In this document: piece after piece, positions 39,277 to 48,736 of the stretch
How positions within the stretch are numbered: position 1 is the stretch's first letter
How the letters are laid out: each line of letters begins with the position of its first letter
From: an uncultured Polaribacter sp.
GTDB taxonomy: Bacteria > Bacteroidota > Bacteroidia > Flavobacteriales > Flavobacteriaceae
Length of the DNA: 64,000 nucleotides
NCBI RefSeq assembly: GCF_947497125.1
Contig: NZ_CANMFI010000006.1
Coordinates: forward strand, 124,001 to 188,000
Direction of reading: 5' to 3'
The notes under the pieces: model-generated
What the model was told of the DNA's origin: nothing
What the model saw: the letters and a program-made list of their open reading frames with translations, nothing else
The model's database searches: none
Position numbers and translations under genes: made by a program

Positions 39277-40323
39277 ATGAGAACTTTTGTTACGTTAGCT
39301 ATTGCAGTAGTATTGTTAACCAATTGCAGTCAACTAAAACGAGTAAAAAAAATAGAAAAAGAACAACCTATAGTTATTCAATTTATTATAGATGGATTAA
39401 TGAAAGACGCTGTAGAAACAGCAATTAAAGCAGGTGCAGAAAATTTAAAATATTTTAGAAATAACGGCGTTGTTGTAGAAGCTGCATATTCAAATAGCCC
39501 TGTTGGAAGAGTTAAATTACCAGATGGAAGTGAGCCTTGGAGAGGGGCATCTCCACCAAATATTGGGATGCATACAGGAACTCATGTTTTTGAGTCACAA
39601 AATTTAGATGATATATTTTTATCAGCAAGAAGAAAAGGAATCAAATCTGTTTATGTTGGTGGTCATACTTTATACGATGTGTTTACCACAGCAGATACTT
39701 ATTATGCAGAGATAATGCCTGATAGTACAGTGGTAGCTTTAGGAATCAAACATATAAAAGAAGATGGTGCAAGGTTGGTGCGTTTGCATTTACAAGAAAT
39801 AAGAAGTTCTTGGAAAGGAGCGAAAGAAAAAAATAATCCAAACTCTAAATATATAAAAGCCATTTTAAATGTGGATGCTCAGCTAGGAAAATTAGTATCC
39901 TTTTTAAAAAAGCAAGGTTTATGGGAAAATGCTTTTTTTGTAATTTCAGCAGATCATGGTATGGGGGTTTTAAAGAAAAGTAACCACCTTTCAGAGCAAT
40001 TGTCTTCATGGCAAATTTATATGAATTTTTATGGACCTGGAATAAAAAAGGGAGATACAATACCTTATGCAGAATCTCCAGATATTGCTATATTAACCAA
40101 TTATTTTATGGGTTTAAAACCTTTAAAAGGTTATACTCTTAATGTAGATTATTTAAAAAGTAATAGAACTACAGGTGTTTTTTTAAATAATATATTTGAA
40201 GGAAATACGAAAGAAATAAATCACCCAAAATGGATTAAATCTTATTTAGATAACAATAAAAGTTCGCCGCCAAATGATTATCTTCATTATCGTGAAGCGA
40301 TGATAAAGTTTATAAATAAATAA
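39277..40323 (+). CDS. Alkaline-phosphatase-superfamily lipoprotein (phosphodiesterase-like), lacks sulfatase Cys motif
   Basis: A 348-residue lipoprotein (C17 in LLTNC). The fold is indicated by QFIIDGLMKDA (metal Asp) and FVISADHGMGVLKKSNH (metal Asp/His), as in nucleotide pyrophosphatase/phosphodiesterases. The nucleophile region GASPPNIGMHTGTHVF aligns with the (T/S)FPNH...TG segment of NPP enzymes, so Ser in ASPPN is the likely nucleophile instead of formylglycine. The function in a sulfatase cluster is unclear: a phosphoesterase, phosphonate-type hydrolase, or sulfatase with Ser/Thr nucleophile. It is 8 bp upstream of the PL40-like gene. Confidence 0.8.
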   Translation: MRTFVTLAIAVVLLTNCSQLKRVKKIEKEQPIVIQFIIDGLMKDAVETAIKAGAENLKYFRNNGVVVEAAYSNSPVGRVKLPDGSEPWRGASPPNIGMHTGTHVFESQNLDDIFLSARRKGIKSVYVGGHTLYDVFTTADTYYAEIMPDSTVVALGIKHIKEDGARLVRLHLQEIRSSWKGAKEKNNPNSKYIKAILNVDAQLGKLVSFLKKQGLWENAFFVISADHGMGVLKKSNHLSEQLSSWQIYMNFYGPGIKKGDTIPYAESPDIAILTNYFMGLKPLKGYTLNVDYLKSNRTTGVFLNNIFEGNTKEINHPKWIKSYLDNNKSSPPNDYLHYREAMIKFINK

Positions 40324-40330
40324 AAATTTT

Positions 40331-42814
40331 ATGATAATGAAACTTAAATATATCATCTTATACTTTCTGATTTTGATGGTATTTCAAACAAAGAGTCAAG
40401 AATTAGAGCGCCCATTTATTTTAGTGAAATCAAGTGAAAGAAATCAAATTTTAAATAAAATAAAAACAAAAACTTGGGCGAATAAAATTTACAGAACTCT
40501 AAAATCTAATGCAGATAAGCAAGTTGATGAATTTTATAAAAACCCATCAACGTATCTTAAAAATTTGCCTTTTAATTGGGTAGAAGCTAAAAAAAATGAG
40601 TTTCCTCCTTTTTTTAAAACAGATCACATAGAAAACGGAAAACATAGAAATTTAGATAACGCCACAGATAAAGAATGGAAACCTGCAGCATTATTAATTG
40701 AAAATTTACAAATAGCATTAGATTGTGGTTATTTATATTATTTAACGCAAGATGAAAAATATGCCTATGTAGCTAGTAGCATTTTGTATTCTTTTACAAA
40801 ATCTGTTCAGAAATCTAAAATGTCTAAATGGAAAGGAAGAGGAGGTTTACTATTTCCTTATGACGGTTTTAGAGAAGTTAGAGTTATTGGGTACAGACTT
40901 CCATTGATTTATGATTTTATTGCTACTTACCTTAAAAATAACGGAAAATCTTTTGATATCATTCAAAATAAAAAAGTATCATTTCCTTTAAATGAAGCTC
41001 AAAAAGTTTTTAAAACCTATGCAAATATAACTGTGAATTATGGACAAACAGGTTCTAATCACCCTGTTTTAGAAGCACCAAGCTTGGTGTATAATGCTTT
41101 GGCTTTAGATGATAAAAAAGAACGTAAAAAATGGTTGTCTTATTTTTTATCAGAAAGTACCCAAAATCAAGATGCTTTGCCAATAATGGAAAAAAACTAT
41201 AAAAATCAAGGTGATATTTGGCCAGAAACTTCACAATATTTAAATCATTCCACAGAAATTTTAGGGAAATTGTTGTTAGTTATTAACAGATATCAACCTT
41301 CTTTAGAGTTGGGTAAAAAATATCCTAATATTCTTTTTGCATTACCAAGGTTAGATGACTTAGTGTATCCCAATAACGAAATTATTCGTTGGGGAGATGG
41401 ACATCGAAGACAACATGGTTCTTATCAAGCTTATGAAAATGCCTATGTTTTAGCAAAGATGGATGGCTTAAAATATTTACAAGATAAATTTACTCCATTG
41501 CTAAAAAGTGCAATGGAAAATGGACAGTATTCTAGAAATAGTATAGAAGCATTATTTTGGTATGATGATGCTATTTATGGAGCTTCTAATACTATAAAAC
41601 TACCAAGAACAGATAGAGTCTATCATGCAGGTATTGTGTTGCAAAGAAATTTAAGTACAACTAACAACCCAAAAGATGGATTAATGGGATTTGTTGGAGG
41701 TGCACATATGGTTCATGGCCATGCAGAAGGTATGAATATTGAATTATATGGAGAAGGACAAGTTTTAGGTGTAGATCATGGGAGAAAAAATTACGGCAAA
41801 GATTTGCATGAAAACTACTCCAGAATTTTTGCAGCTCACAACACAGTAATTGTAAACGGAAGTTCTCAAGGAGAAGATGGTTGGGTAAATTTGGGAATCA
41901 ATTCTGTGGAGTTGATTTCAATGGAACCAAAGGTTAATGATGTAGGAATTTCTCCAAATCATTCTTTTAGTCAAACTAGTTTTGTTGATGATAAAGCAGA
42001 TAAAGCAGAAGCAACTCAAGAAAGAACTTTAGGACTCATTAGAACATCGCCAACAACAGGTTTTTATGTAGATGTTTTTCGTTCAAAATCTAAATTACAA
42101 AATGAATATCATGATTATTTATATCATAATATTGGTGATAAGCTTGTCTTTGAAAATAAGGATATAAAGTTGCAAAAAACACCAAATAGATATATGGCAA
42201 ATGCGAATGCTGAATGGATTCACAATAAAAAATATAGAAATCCAGGATGGCATTTTTTTAAAGATGTAAAAACATCTCAAGAATATAAAAACAATGTAAA
42301 AGCTACTTTTCATATCAAAAAGTTAAGAGGAAATAGTTTGTTCATGCAATTACATATTCCTGGGTTTAAAAATAGAACCTACACCAAAGTAAAAGCACCT
42401 GCAACTTTTGAATCTCCAGAACCTTATGATAGAAAACCGACCCCAACTTTAGTCATAAGAAATAAGGGTGAAGCTTGGCAAAACCCTTTTGTAGTAATTT
42501 TTGAGCCTTTTAATAGCTCAGAAAAACCAAGCATACAATATGTTACAAAAATTGAGCAAAATGGCATTTATAGAGGATTGATTATAGAAAGTAAAACACC
42601 TTCTGAAAATCTAATTCAATACGTAATTACACAATCTAAAGATCAATTTTTTAAGAATGATGATATTTATTTTAAAGGTTCTTATGCAGTAATAACATTA
42701 AATAATAAGAATGAATTAAAGAGTATTTATATTGGTGAAGGAGAAAAATTAATTTATAAAAATGAAGAAATTGTCACAAACTCATCAAAAACATATTTTA
42801 AATCTTATGATTAA
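40331..42814 (+). CDS. Heparinase II/III-like polysaccharide lyase (PL40-like)
   Basis: An 827-residue secreted protein with a signal peptide to about 22. Residues about 60-400 are an (alpha/alpha) toroid (GSNHPVLEAPSLVYNALAL, FPYDGFREVR) and from about 440 a beta-sandwich with GHAEGMNIELYGEGQVLGVDHG and FAAHNTVIVNG, the typical heparinase II/III C-terminal motif. Ulvan loci of Formosa-like bacteria encode a lyase of this architecture now placed in PL40, so cleavage at uronic acid in ulvan is the best guess. An alternative ATG at 40337 is equally usable. It overlaps the next gene by 8 bp. Fold is secure; PL number less so. Confidence 0.78.
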   Translation: MIMKLKYIILYFLILMVFQTKSQELERPFILVKSSERNQILNKIKTKTWANKIYRTLKSNADKQVDEFYKNPSTYLKNLPFNWVEAKKNEFPPFFKTDHIENGKHRNLDNATDKEWKPAALLIENLQIALDCGYLYYLTQDEKYAYVASSILYSFTKSVQKSKMSKWKGRGGLLFPYDGFREVRVIGYRLPLIYDFIATYLKNNGKSFDIIQNKKVSFPLNEAQKVFKTYANITVNYGQTGSNHPVLEAPSLVYNALALDDKKERKKWLSYFLSESTQNQDALPIMEKNYKNQGDIWPETSQYLNHSTEILGKLLLVINRYQPSLELGKKYPNILFALPRLDDLVYPNNEIIRWGDGHRRQHGSYQAYENAYVLAKMDGLKYLQDKFTPLLKSAMENGQYSRNSIEALFWYDDAIYGASNTIKLPRTDRVYHAGIVLQRNLSTTNNPKDGLMGFVGGAHMVHGHAEGMNIELYGEGQVLGVDHGRKNYGKDLHENYSRIFAAHNTVIVNGSSQGEDGWVNLGINSVELISMEPKVNDVGISPNHSFSQTSFVDDKADKAEATQERTLGLIRTSPTTGFYVDVFRSKSKLQNEYHDYLYHNIGDKLVFENKDIKLQKTPNRYMANANAEWIHNKKYRNPGWHFFKDVKTSQEYKNNVKATFHIKKLRGNSLFMQLHIPGFKNRTYTKVKAPATFESPEPYDRKPTPTLVIRNKGEAWQNPFVVIFEPFNSSEKPSIQYVTKIEQNGIYRGLIIESKTPSENLIQYVITQSKDQFFKNDDIYFKGSYAVITLNNKNELKSIYIGEGEKLIYKNEEIVTNSSKTYFKSYD

Positions 42815-43946
42815 AAAAAGTATTCTTTTAATATGTCTTAGCGTTTTTCTTTTTGGATGTCAAACAGATCAAGATAAAAACAAAACATTATTATTTGTAG
42901 GAAGTTTTACAGATAAAAAACCAGGAGAAGGAATATATGTGTATGAATTTGATTTAGAAACAGGAGAAGCTCATTTAAAGAATACTATAGATACTCTTAC
43001 AAATACTTCATTTTTAAAATTGTCTCCTAATGGTAAGTATTTATATTCTGTAGCAGACAGTCAGATGAAATACAATGGAAAAATAGCTGCTTTTAAAGTT
43101 GATGTTTCAAAATCAAAGTTAGTATTTATAAATACTCAGGATTGTGGAGGGGTAAATCCTGCGCATCTAGAAATTGATAAAAGTGGTAATTATCTAACAA
43201 ATTCTAATTATTCAGATGGAAGTTTAAGTCTTTTTAAACTTAATAAAAATGGGAGTTTAAGTAAGTCTTTACAAGTATTACGATTTAAAGATAGCAGTAT
43301 TGTTAAAAATCGTCAGGCCTCTTCTCATATCCACTCTTCAAATTTTTCTTCTGATGGAAATTATTTGTTCGCACAAGATTTAGGAGCTGATAAACTTAGA
43401 AAATTTACGCTTGATACATTACATAAAAAATTAAAACAGCAGCAAGAGATTAAAACAAAACCAGGAAGTGGGCCAAGACATTTTACCTTTCATCCAAATG
43501 AGAAATTTGGATATCTAGTTAATGAATTAAGTGGTAAAATTAATGTTTATAACTATGAAAACGGAAACTTAAATTTTATAGAAGAGTATACAACTTATCA
43601 AAAAAAACAAGATATATACAGAGCAGCAGACATACATATCTCACCAGATGGTAAATTTTTATATGCTTCAAATAGAGGTCCAGAAGAAGATACTATTGTC
43701 ATTTTTTCTATTGATAAAAAAACTGGAAAACTACAGTTAGTTGGGCATCAGCAAACTTTTGGAGCGCACCCAAGGAATTTTGGAATAGATGCCTCTGGTA
43801 CATTTCTTTTAGTTGCCAATATGCATACTAATAGGGTTGTAATTTTTAAAAGAAATAAAGAAACAGGAAAATTAACAAAGCTTTCTAATGAAATTAGTGT
43901 TCGTAATCCGTCTAGTATTCAAATAAAAACTTACAATTTGTATTAG
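42807..43946 (+). CDS. Lactonase, seven-bladed beta-propeller (lipoprotein)
   Basis: A 379-residue protein of the 6-phosphogluconolactonase-type propeller family (PF10282), with a lipobox Cys at 18 (LFGCQTD). Repeated blades show LSPNGKYLYSVAD, SSDGNYLFAQDLG, HPNEKFGYLVNEL, SPDGKFLYASNRG and DASGTFLLVANMH. The ATG at 42807 overlaps the lyase stop (ATGATTAA), so translation is coupled; an upstream in-frame ATG at 42762 is less likely because it would lose the signal sequence. Its export makes a role in central metabolism unlikely. A sugar-lactone or lyase-product substrate is possible. Its stop overlaps the stop of the convergent regulator gene. Confidence 0.82.
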   Translation: MIKKSILLICLSVFLFGCQTDQDKNKTLLFVGSFTDKKPGEGIYVYEFDLETGEAHLKNTIDTLTNTSFLKLSPNGKYLYSVADSQMKYNGKIAAFKVDVSKSKLVFINTQDCGGVNPAHLEIDKSGNYLTNSNYSDGSLSLFKLNKNGSLSKSLQVLRFKDSSIVKNRQASSHIHSSNFSSDGNYLFAQDLGADKLRKFTLDTLHKKLKQQQEIKTKPGSGPRHFTFHPNEKFGYLVNELSGKINVYNYENGNLNFIEEYTTYQKKQDIYRAADIHISPDGKFLYASNRGPEEDTIVIFSIDKKTGKLQLVGHQQTFGAHPRNFGIDASGTFLLVANMHTNRVVIFKRNKETGKLTKLSNEISVRNPSSIQIKTYNLY

Positions 43947-44983
43947 AGCGATTCTCTTTCAATAAGGTTAAAAGGTACTTTAAAAGATCCTTTTTCTTTG
44001 TTTAAAATCATACTTGCAGCAGTTTCCCCCATTATTTTAAAATCTGTAGAAATTACTGTAATCCCTAATAATTCTTTTAAAGGAGTATCGTTATAAGAAA
44101 TAATACCAATATCTTTACCTAACACATATTCATCTTCTCGAACTTGTTTTACCAAATTAACCAAATCTGCCTCTTCTATGGTAATAAATAAATCTCCTTT
44201 TTTTAAAATCATATCATCATAAACTTCATTCAGTATTTCGAAGTCTAATTTATGTTCAACACAAAATTTTCTAAACCCATGTAGTATTCTTCTTGGATAC
44301 GGATATACAGCTTTATTTGGGTAAATAAGCATAATTTTTTTGTAATTGCTTATTTTTTCTATCCCTTCTTTTAATGCAGTGTAGATGTCATTTTCAAAAT
44401 CCTGATAAATTTCAATCCCTTTTACGTCAATTCCTGGTTTAATATTGTCTAGTAGTACTAGTTTTTCTTTAGGGATGCTTTTGATAGCTTTTATAACATT
44501 GTCTGTATAGCTAACATGTTTTAATTCCTCTGTTTTAAAATGAGGCATAATTACAAAGTAATCATATGCAGATTTGTTTTTTTCTAAAAGATTTAAAAAC
44601 AAGGTTTCATCGCAATGATAAATATGTAAATCTGTGTGAGAATTGGCGCCAATAGTATTTATAAAATAATTATAGGTTCTAAGTTTATAAGAGCTTAATT
44701 TATTGACTAAGAATAAAATATTAACCTTAGAAATTAATTTTGTTCTTGAGATGTAAAACCCTTTGCCGCGAATAGAGGTAATTATATTTCTCTCTTTTAA
44801 GATGCTATAAGCTTTTTCAACAGTATCTCTAGAAAGGTAAAACTCTTCACTAAACATATTTATTGAAGGAATTTTTTGATCGATTACCAAGTTACCTGTA
44901 GAGATATTATGAATTATAGAATCTATTATTTGCTGGTATTTTGGAATCCTAGATTCAGTATCAATTTTTATATTTTTTATCAT
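43943..44983 (-). CDS. GntR-type transcriptional regulator, rhamnose-locus paralogue
   Basis: A 346-residue regulator starting at ATG 44983; a longer frame to 45034 would add an unusual hydrophobic N-terminus. The GntR winged helix is at about 5-75 (RIPKYQQIIDSIIHNISTGN, IPSINMFSEEFYLSRDTVEKAYSILKER, IRGKGFYIS). The C-terminal half is LacI/PBP-like and ends ISYNDTPLKELLGITVISTDFKIMGETAA, parallel to the regulator at 4640. It is divergent from the rhamnose operon at 45260 and convergent with the lactonase gene. It probably responds to rhamnose or a rhamnose intermediate. Two palindromes lie between it and the rhamnose operon. Confidence 0.88.
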   Translation of the reverse strand: MIKNIKIDTESRIPKYQQIIDSIIHNISTGNLVIDQKIPSINMFSEEFYLSRDTVEKAYSILKERNIITSIRGKGFYISRTKLISKVNILFLVNKLSSYKLRTYNYFINTIGANSHTDLHIYHCDETLFLNLLEKNKSAYDYFVIMPHFKTEELKHVSYTDNVIKAIKSIPKEKLVLLDNIKPGIDVKGIEIYQDFENDIYTALKEGIEKISNYKKIMLIYPNKAVYPYPRRILHGFRKFCVEHKLDFEILNEVYDDMILKKGDLFITIEEADLVNLVKQVREDEYVLGKDIGIISYNDTPLKELLGITVISTDFKIMGETAASMILNKEKGSFKVPFNLIERESL

Positions 44984-45053
44984 ATCTATACTTAAAAAAA
45001 ATAAAAATAAAACTTTAATTCTAATTGACCACAAAATGTGTTTGTTTTCTTAC

Positions 45054-45146
45054 ATATGTTTTACATATTAATAAATCTAGTTGCTGTTCTTTGAAGTTTT
45101 ATTATATTTATAATCTTCTAAACAAATTTGTAAAAAGTATTTACAA
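45054..45146. promoter_or_regulatory. Palindromes in the regulator/rhamnose divergent region
   Basis: TTGTAAA-AAGTA-TTTACAA (45128-45146, perfect 7-bp arms) and ATATGT-TTT-ACATAT (45054-45068, perfect 6-bp arms) lie between the GntR gene and the rhamnose operon. They are plausible operators for the adjacent regulator; the sequence differs from the palindromes at the xylose regulator. Confidence 0.45.
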
Positions 45147-45193
45147 TAGAAATCATTTCCAAAATTATAACAAATGAAGTGTTTTTACTGAAA

Positions 45194-45238
45194 CCATATA
45201 GTACAGGATACAAATACTAGTTTGTAGCTTTAGATTTG
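45194..45238 (+). promoter_or_regulatory. Direct-repeat promoter of the rhamnose operon
   Basis: CCATATA GTA CAGGATA (45194-45210), 20 bp, then a perfect -7 box TAGATTTG (45231-45238). The ATG of the aldolase/dehydrogenase gene is at 45260. Confidence 0.72.
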
Positions 45239-45259
45239 TCATATAATATAATAATTTTT

Positions 45260-47365
45260 ATGAAAACCAACACAAAGACATTTAAGTACGTAGATTATTT
45301 ATGGGATCAAGAAAAAGCGAATGCTTTAGGAGATGATCAAGTTGCATTATTTTTATACCGTTCTAATATTTTAGGAGCAGATCTTAGAATTACAAATTAT
45401 GGTGGTGGTAATACAAGTTGTAAAACGATAGAGAAAGATCCGCTAACAAATCAAGAAGTAGAGGTAATGTGGGTAAAAGGTTCTGGTGGAGATATTGGAA
45501 CTTTAAATAGAGCAGGAATTGCTGGTTTATACACAAGTAGATTAAGAGATTTAAAAAATGTTTATGGCGGTCTTCAAGATGAAGATAGAATGGTTGGTTT
45601 ATTCAATCATTGTATTTACGATTTAGATAGTAAAGCACCATCAATAGATACACCTTTGCATGGTTTGTTACCATTTGCACATATAGATCATTTACATCCA
45701 GATGCTTTAATTGCAGTTGCTGCAGCTAAAGATAGTGAGAAAGTTACCAAAGAAATTTGGGGTGATACTATGGGATGGGTGCCTTGGCAAAAACCAGGTT
45801 TCGATTTAGGTTTGCAATTAGAAAAGTGTTTGGCAGACAATCCTGGAATTAGAGGAATCGTTTTAGGTTCTCACGGTTTATTTACTTGGGGAGACACTTC
45901 TTACGAATGTTATATAAATAGTTTAGAGGTTATAGAAATGGCTTCTGAATACATAGAGAAAAAATTAAAAGAACAAGGCGAAGTTTTTGGTGGTCAAAAA
46001 GTTGAAAGTTTACCACAGGAAGATCGTTTAGAAAAAGCAGCTCAATTAATGCCTTTATTAAGAGGTTTGTGCTCTTCTGAAAATAGAATGATTGGTCATT
46101 TTTCGGATACTGATGTTGTAATGCAATATATTAACAGTAACGATTTAGAGAGATTAGCTCCTATGGGAACCTCTTGTCCAGATCACTTTTTAAGAACTAA
46201 GATTCAACCGTTGGTTTTAGACTTAGACAAAAATGAAGACGTATCTGATGCAGAAGCTGTGTTAAAGAAATTAGAGCCAGCTTTTGCTGCTTATCGTCAA
46301 GAATATGTAGATTATTACAATACTTGTAAAAAAGACAATAGTCCTGCAATTCGTGATGCAAATCCTGTAATTATTATTTATCCAGGAGTTGGTATGTTTA
46401 GTTTTGCTAAAAACAAGCAGACTACACGTGTTGCAAGCGAATTTTATATCAATGCAATTAATGTAATGCGTGGTGCAGAAGCAATTACTGCATATACTTC
46501 TTTACCAAGACAAGAAGCATTTGATATTGAGTATTGGTTGTTAGAAGAGGCAAAATTACAACGTATGCCAAAAGAAAAGCCATTATCTAGAAAAGTTGCT
46601 GTAGTAACTGGTGCTGGTGGTGGTATTGGTAAAGCGATTGCTGATAAATTAGCAGCAGAAGGAGCAAACGTTGTTTTAACAGATATTAACGAACAAGCTT
46701 TAATAGAAGCAAACGGAACTTATGCTAGAGATGTATCTAGTTATGCTGTTTGTGATGTTACAAGTACAGATTCTATTGCAAGCGCTTATAAAAAAGCTAT
46801 TTTAGAGTTTGGTGGTATAGATATGATTGTGCACAGTGCAGGATTGGCAATTTCTAAACCATTAACAGATACAACTGACAAAGACTGGAATATTTTACAA
46901 AGTATTTTAGTAAAAGGACAGTTTGATTTGGCAAAGCAATTTGCAATGATTGTTCGTAAACAAGGTTTAGGAGGTGATTATATTGCTATTGCAAGTAAAA
47001 ACGGCTTAGTAGCAGGTCCTAATAATGTAGCGTATGGTACTGCAAAAGCAGCGCAACAACACATGGTACGTTTATTAGCTGCAGAATTGGCAAAAGATAA
47101 AGTAAGAGTAAATACAGTAAACCCAGATGGTGTAATTGTAGGAAGTAAAATTTGGGAAGGCGCTTGGGCAGAAGGAAGAGCTAAGGCAAACGGAATTACT
47201 GTTGAAGAATTACCAGCATTTTATGCAAAAAGAAACTTGTTAAATGAAATTATTACTCCTGCAGATATTGCAAATGGTGTATTTTCTTTAGTAGGTATTT
47301 TAGATAAGTCTACAGGAAATATCATCAATGTAGATGGTGGTATGGCAAATGCATTTGTAAGGTAA
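45260..47365 (+). CDS. rhaD: Bifunctional rhamnulose-1-phosphate aldolase / L-lactaldehyde dehydrogenase
   Basis: A 701-residue fusion. Residues about 1-430 form a class II aldolase-like domain (NYGGGNTSCK; PLHGLLPFAHIDHLHPDA with metal His; GSHGLFTWG). It cleaves L-rhamnulose 1-phosphate to dihydroxyacetone phosphate and L-lactaldehyde. From about 443 a short-chain dehydrogenase follows (VVTGAGGGIGKAIA; catalytic Y592 and K596 in YGTAKAAQQ; NTVNPDGVIVGSKIW) that would oxidise lactaldehyde to lactate. This is the RhaEW type known from Bacteroidota and other bacteria; the class II part is also called RhaE. The start at 45260 is chosen because an in-frame TTG at 45236 lies in the -7 box. An intergenic hairpin separates it from rhaI. 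Confidence 0.94.
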   Translation: MKTNTKTFKYVDYLWDQEKANALGDDQVALFLYRSNILGADLRITNYGGGNTSCKTIEKDPLTNQEVEVMWVKGSGGDIGTLNRAGIAGLYTSRLRDLKNVYGGLQDEDRMVGLFNHCIYDLDSKAPSIDTPLHGLLPFAHIDHLHPDALIAVAAAKDSEKVTKEIWGDTMGWVPWQKPGFDLGLQLEKCLADNPGIRGIVLGSHGLFTWGDTSYECYINSLEVIEMASEYIEKKLKEQGEVFGGQKVESLPQEDRLEKAAQLMPLLRGLCSSENRMIGHFSDTDVVMQYINSNDLERLAPMGTSCPDHFLRTKIQPLVLDLDKNEDVSDAEAVLKKLEPAFAAYRQEYVDYYNTCKKDNSPAIRDANPVIIIYPGVGMFSFAKNKQTTRVASEFYINAINVMRGAEAITAYTSLPRQEAFDIEYWLLEEAKLQRMPKEKPLSRKVAVVTGAGGGIGKAIADKLAAEGANVVLTDINEQALIEANGTYARDVSSYAVCDVTSTDSIASAYKKAILEFGGIDMIVHSAGLAISKPLTDTTDKDWNILQSILVKGQFDLAKQFAMIVRKQGLGGDYIAIASKNGLVAGPNNVAYGTAKAAQQHMVRLLAAELAKDKVRVNTVNPDGVIVGSKIWEGAWAEGRAKANGITVEELPAFYAKRNLLNEIITPADIANGVFSLVGILDKSTGNIINVDGGMANAFVR

Positions 47366-47395
47366 ACACTTTTAAGTTAAAATATATTATTTTAG

Positions 47396-47432
47396 AACTT
47401 CCATAGAGCATAAAATTTTATGGAAGTTTTTT
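47396..47432 (+). terminator. Hairpin terminator inside the rhamnose operon
   Basis: AACTTCCATA (47396-47405) pairs with TATGGAAGTT (47419-47428), 13-nt loop, followed by a T-run. It lies between the aldolase/dehydrogenase gene and rhaI, for which no separate promoter is evident, so partial termination probably lowers downstream expression. Confidence 0.82.
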
Positions 47433-47446
47433 ATTAAAACAGAATT

Positions 47447-48727
47447 ATGAAATTAACACAACAACATATAGAAGACGATAATAAAAAGAATTTAACATCT
47501 CAAAATAATCAGTATAATTTTTTAGCTGATTCTTTAACCTCTAAAGGGTATGATGTAAATTCGATTATTAACAAATTATCAGAATTTCAAGTAGCAATAC
47601 CAAGTTGGGCTTTAGGTGCAGGTGGTACTCGTTTTGGGCGTTTTTCTTTTTATGGAGAACCTTCTACCTTAGAACAAAAAATAGAAGATGTTGGTATTTT
47701 ACACAGTTTAACTCAAACTGCAGGTGCTGTATCTTTACATATTCCTTGGGATATTCCTTCTGATTACAATGCTATTAAAGAAAAAGCAGGTGCATTGGGT
47801 ATTCAATTCGATTCTGTAAATTCAAATACATTTCAAGATCAGAAGAATGCTAAAGAAAGCTACAAGTATGGTTCTTTAAGTAATACCAGCAAAGCTGTTA
47901 GAGACCAAGCAATACAACACAACATAGATGTAATTAATATTGGAAACAAATTAGGATCTAAAAGTTTAACTGTGTGGTTAGCAGATGGTTCTTCTTTTCC
48001 AGGACAAAATAATTTTCAGACAGCTTTACAAAACACACAAGACAGCTTAAAAGAAATATACAAAGGCTTACCAGATGATTGGAAGTTACTAATAGAGTAC
48101 AAGCCTTATGAACCAAACTTTTATTCAACTGTAATTCAAGATTGGGGTACTTCTTTTATGTTGGCAAATGAGTGCGGAGAAAAAGCTTTCTCATTAGTAG
48201 ATTTAGGACATCATTTACCAAATTCTAACATAGAACAAATTGTATCTGTATTAATGTTAAAAGGAAAGTTAGGTGGATTTCATTTTAACGATAGTAAGTA
48301 TGGTGATGATGATTTAACTGTTGGTAGTATTAAACCATATTCGTTATTTTTAATCTTTAATGAATTGGTTTACGGAATGGAAAACAATCCACAAAACCCA
48401 GATTTAGCTTGGATGATTGATGCAAGTCATAATGTTAAAGATCCTTTAGAAGATTTATTACAATCTTTAGAAGCCATACAAGAAGCGTATGCAAAAGCAT
48501 TGTTAGTAGATCAAAAAGCCTTAAGAACAGCACAATTAGAAAATGATGTTACTAAGTGTCAAGAAATTTTACAAGGTGCTTTTAGAACAGATGTAAGACC
48601 TTTATTGGCAGCAGCAAGACTAAAAACAGGTGGAGCTATAAACCCAATAGAAAGTTATAGAAATTTAGCTGTAAGAGCAGCATTAATAAAAGAAAGAGGT
48701 AAAAATACAATAGCAACAGGATTGTAA
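47447..48727 (+). CDS. rhaI: L-rhamnose isomerase
   Basis: A 426-residue isomerase of the Pseudomonas stutzeri RhaI type, converting L-rhamnose to L-rhamnulose. FQVAIPSWALGAGGTRFGRF near residue 45 is characteristic. Metal-site residues are visible in LLIEYKPYEPNFYSTV, SLVDLGHHLPNSNIE, GGFHFNDSKYGDDDL and MIDASHNVKDPLEDL, in the usual order for this TIM barrel. Ten bp separate it from the kinase gene. It differs from the xylose isomerase-like RhaA of enterics in the loop motifs. Cytoplasmic. Confidence 0.94.
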   Translation: MKLTQQHIEDDNKKNLTSQNNQYNFLADSLTSKGYDVNSIINKLSEFQVAIPSWALGAGGTRFGRFSFYGEPSTLEQKIEDVGILHSLTQTAGAVSLHIPWDIPSDYNAIKEKAGALGIQFDSVNSNTFQDQKNAKESYKYGSLSNTSKAVRDQAIQHNIDVINIGNKLGSKSLTVWLADGSSFPGQNNFQTALQNTQDSLKEIYKGLPDDWKLLIEYKPYEPNFYSTVIQDWGTSFMLANECGEKAFSLVDLGHHLPNSNIEQIVSVLMLKGKLGGFHFNDSKYGDDDLTVGSIKPYSLFLIFNELVYGMENNPQNPDLAWMIDASHNVKDPLEDLLQSLEAIQEAYAKALLVDQKALRTAQLENDVTKCQEILQGAFRTDVRPLLAAARLKTGGAINPIESYRNLAVRAALIKERGKNTIATGL

Positions 48728-48736
48728 AAAAACACC

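Noticed and set aside
42762..42806. Earlier ATG for the lactonase gene
   Set aside because: It would put 15 polar residues before the lipoprotein signal and lies deeper within the lyase gene.
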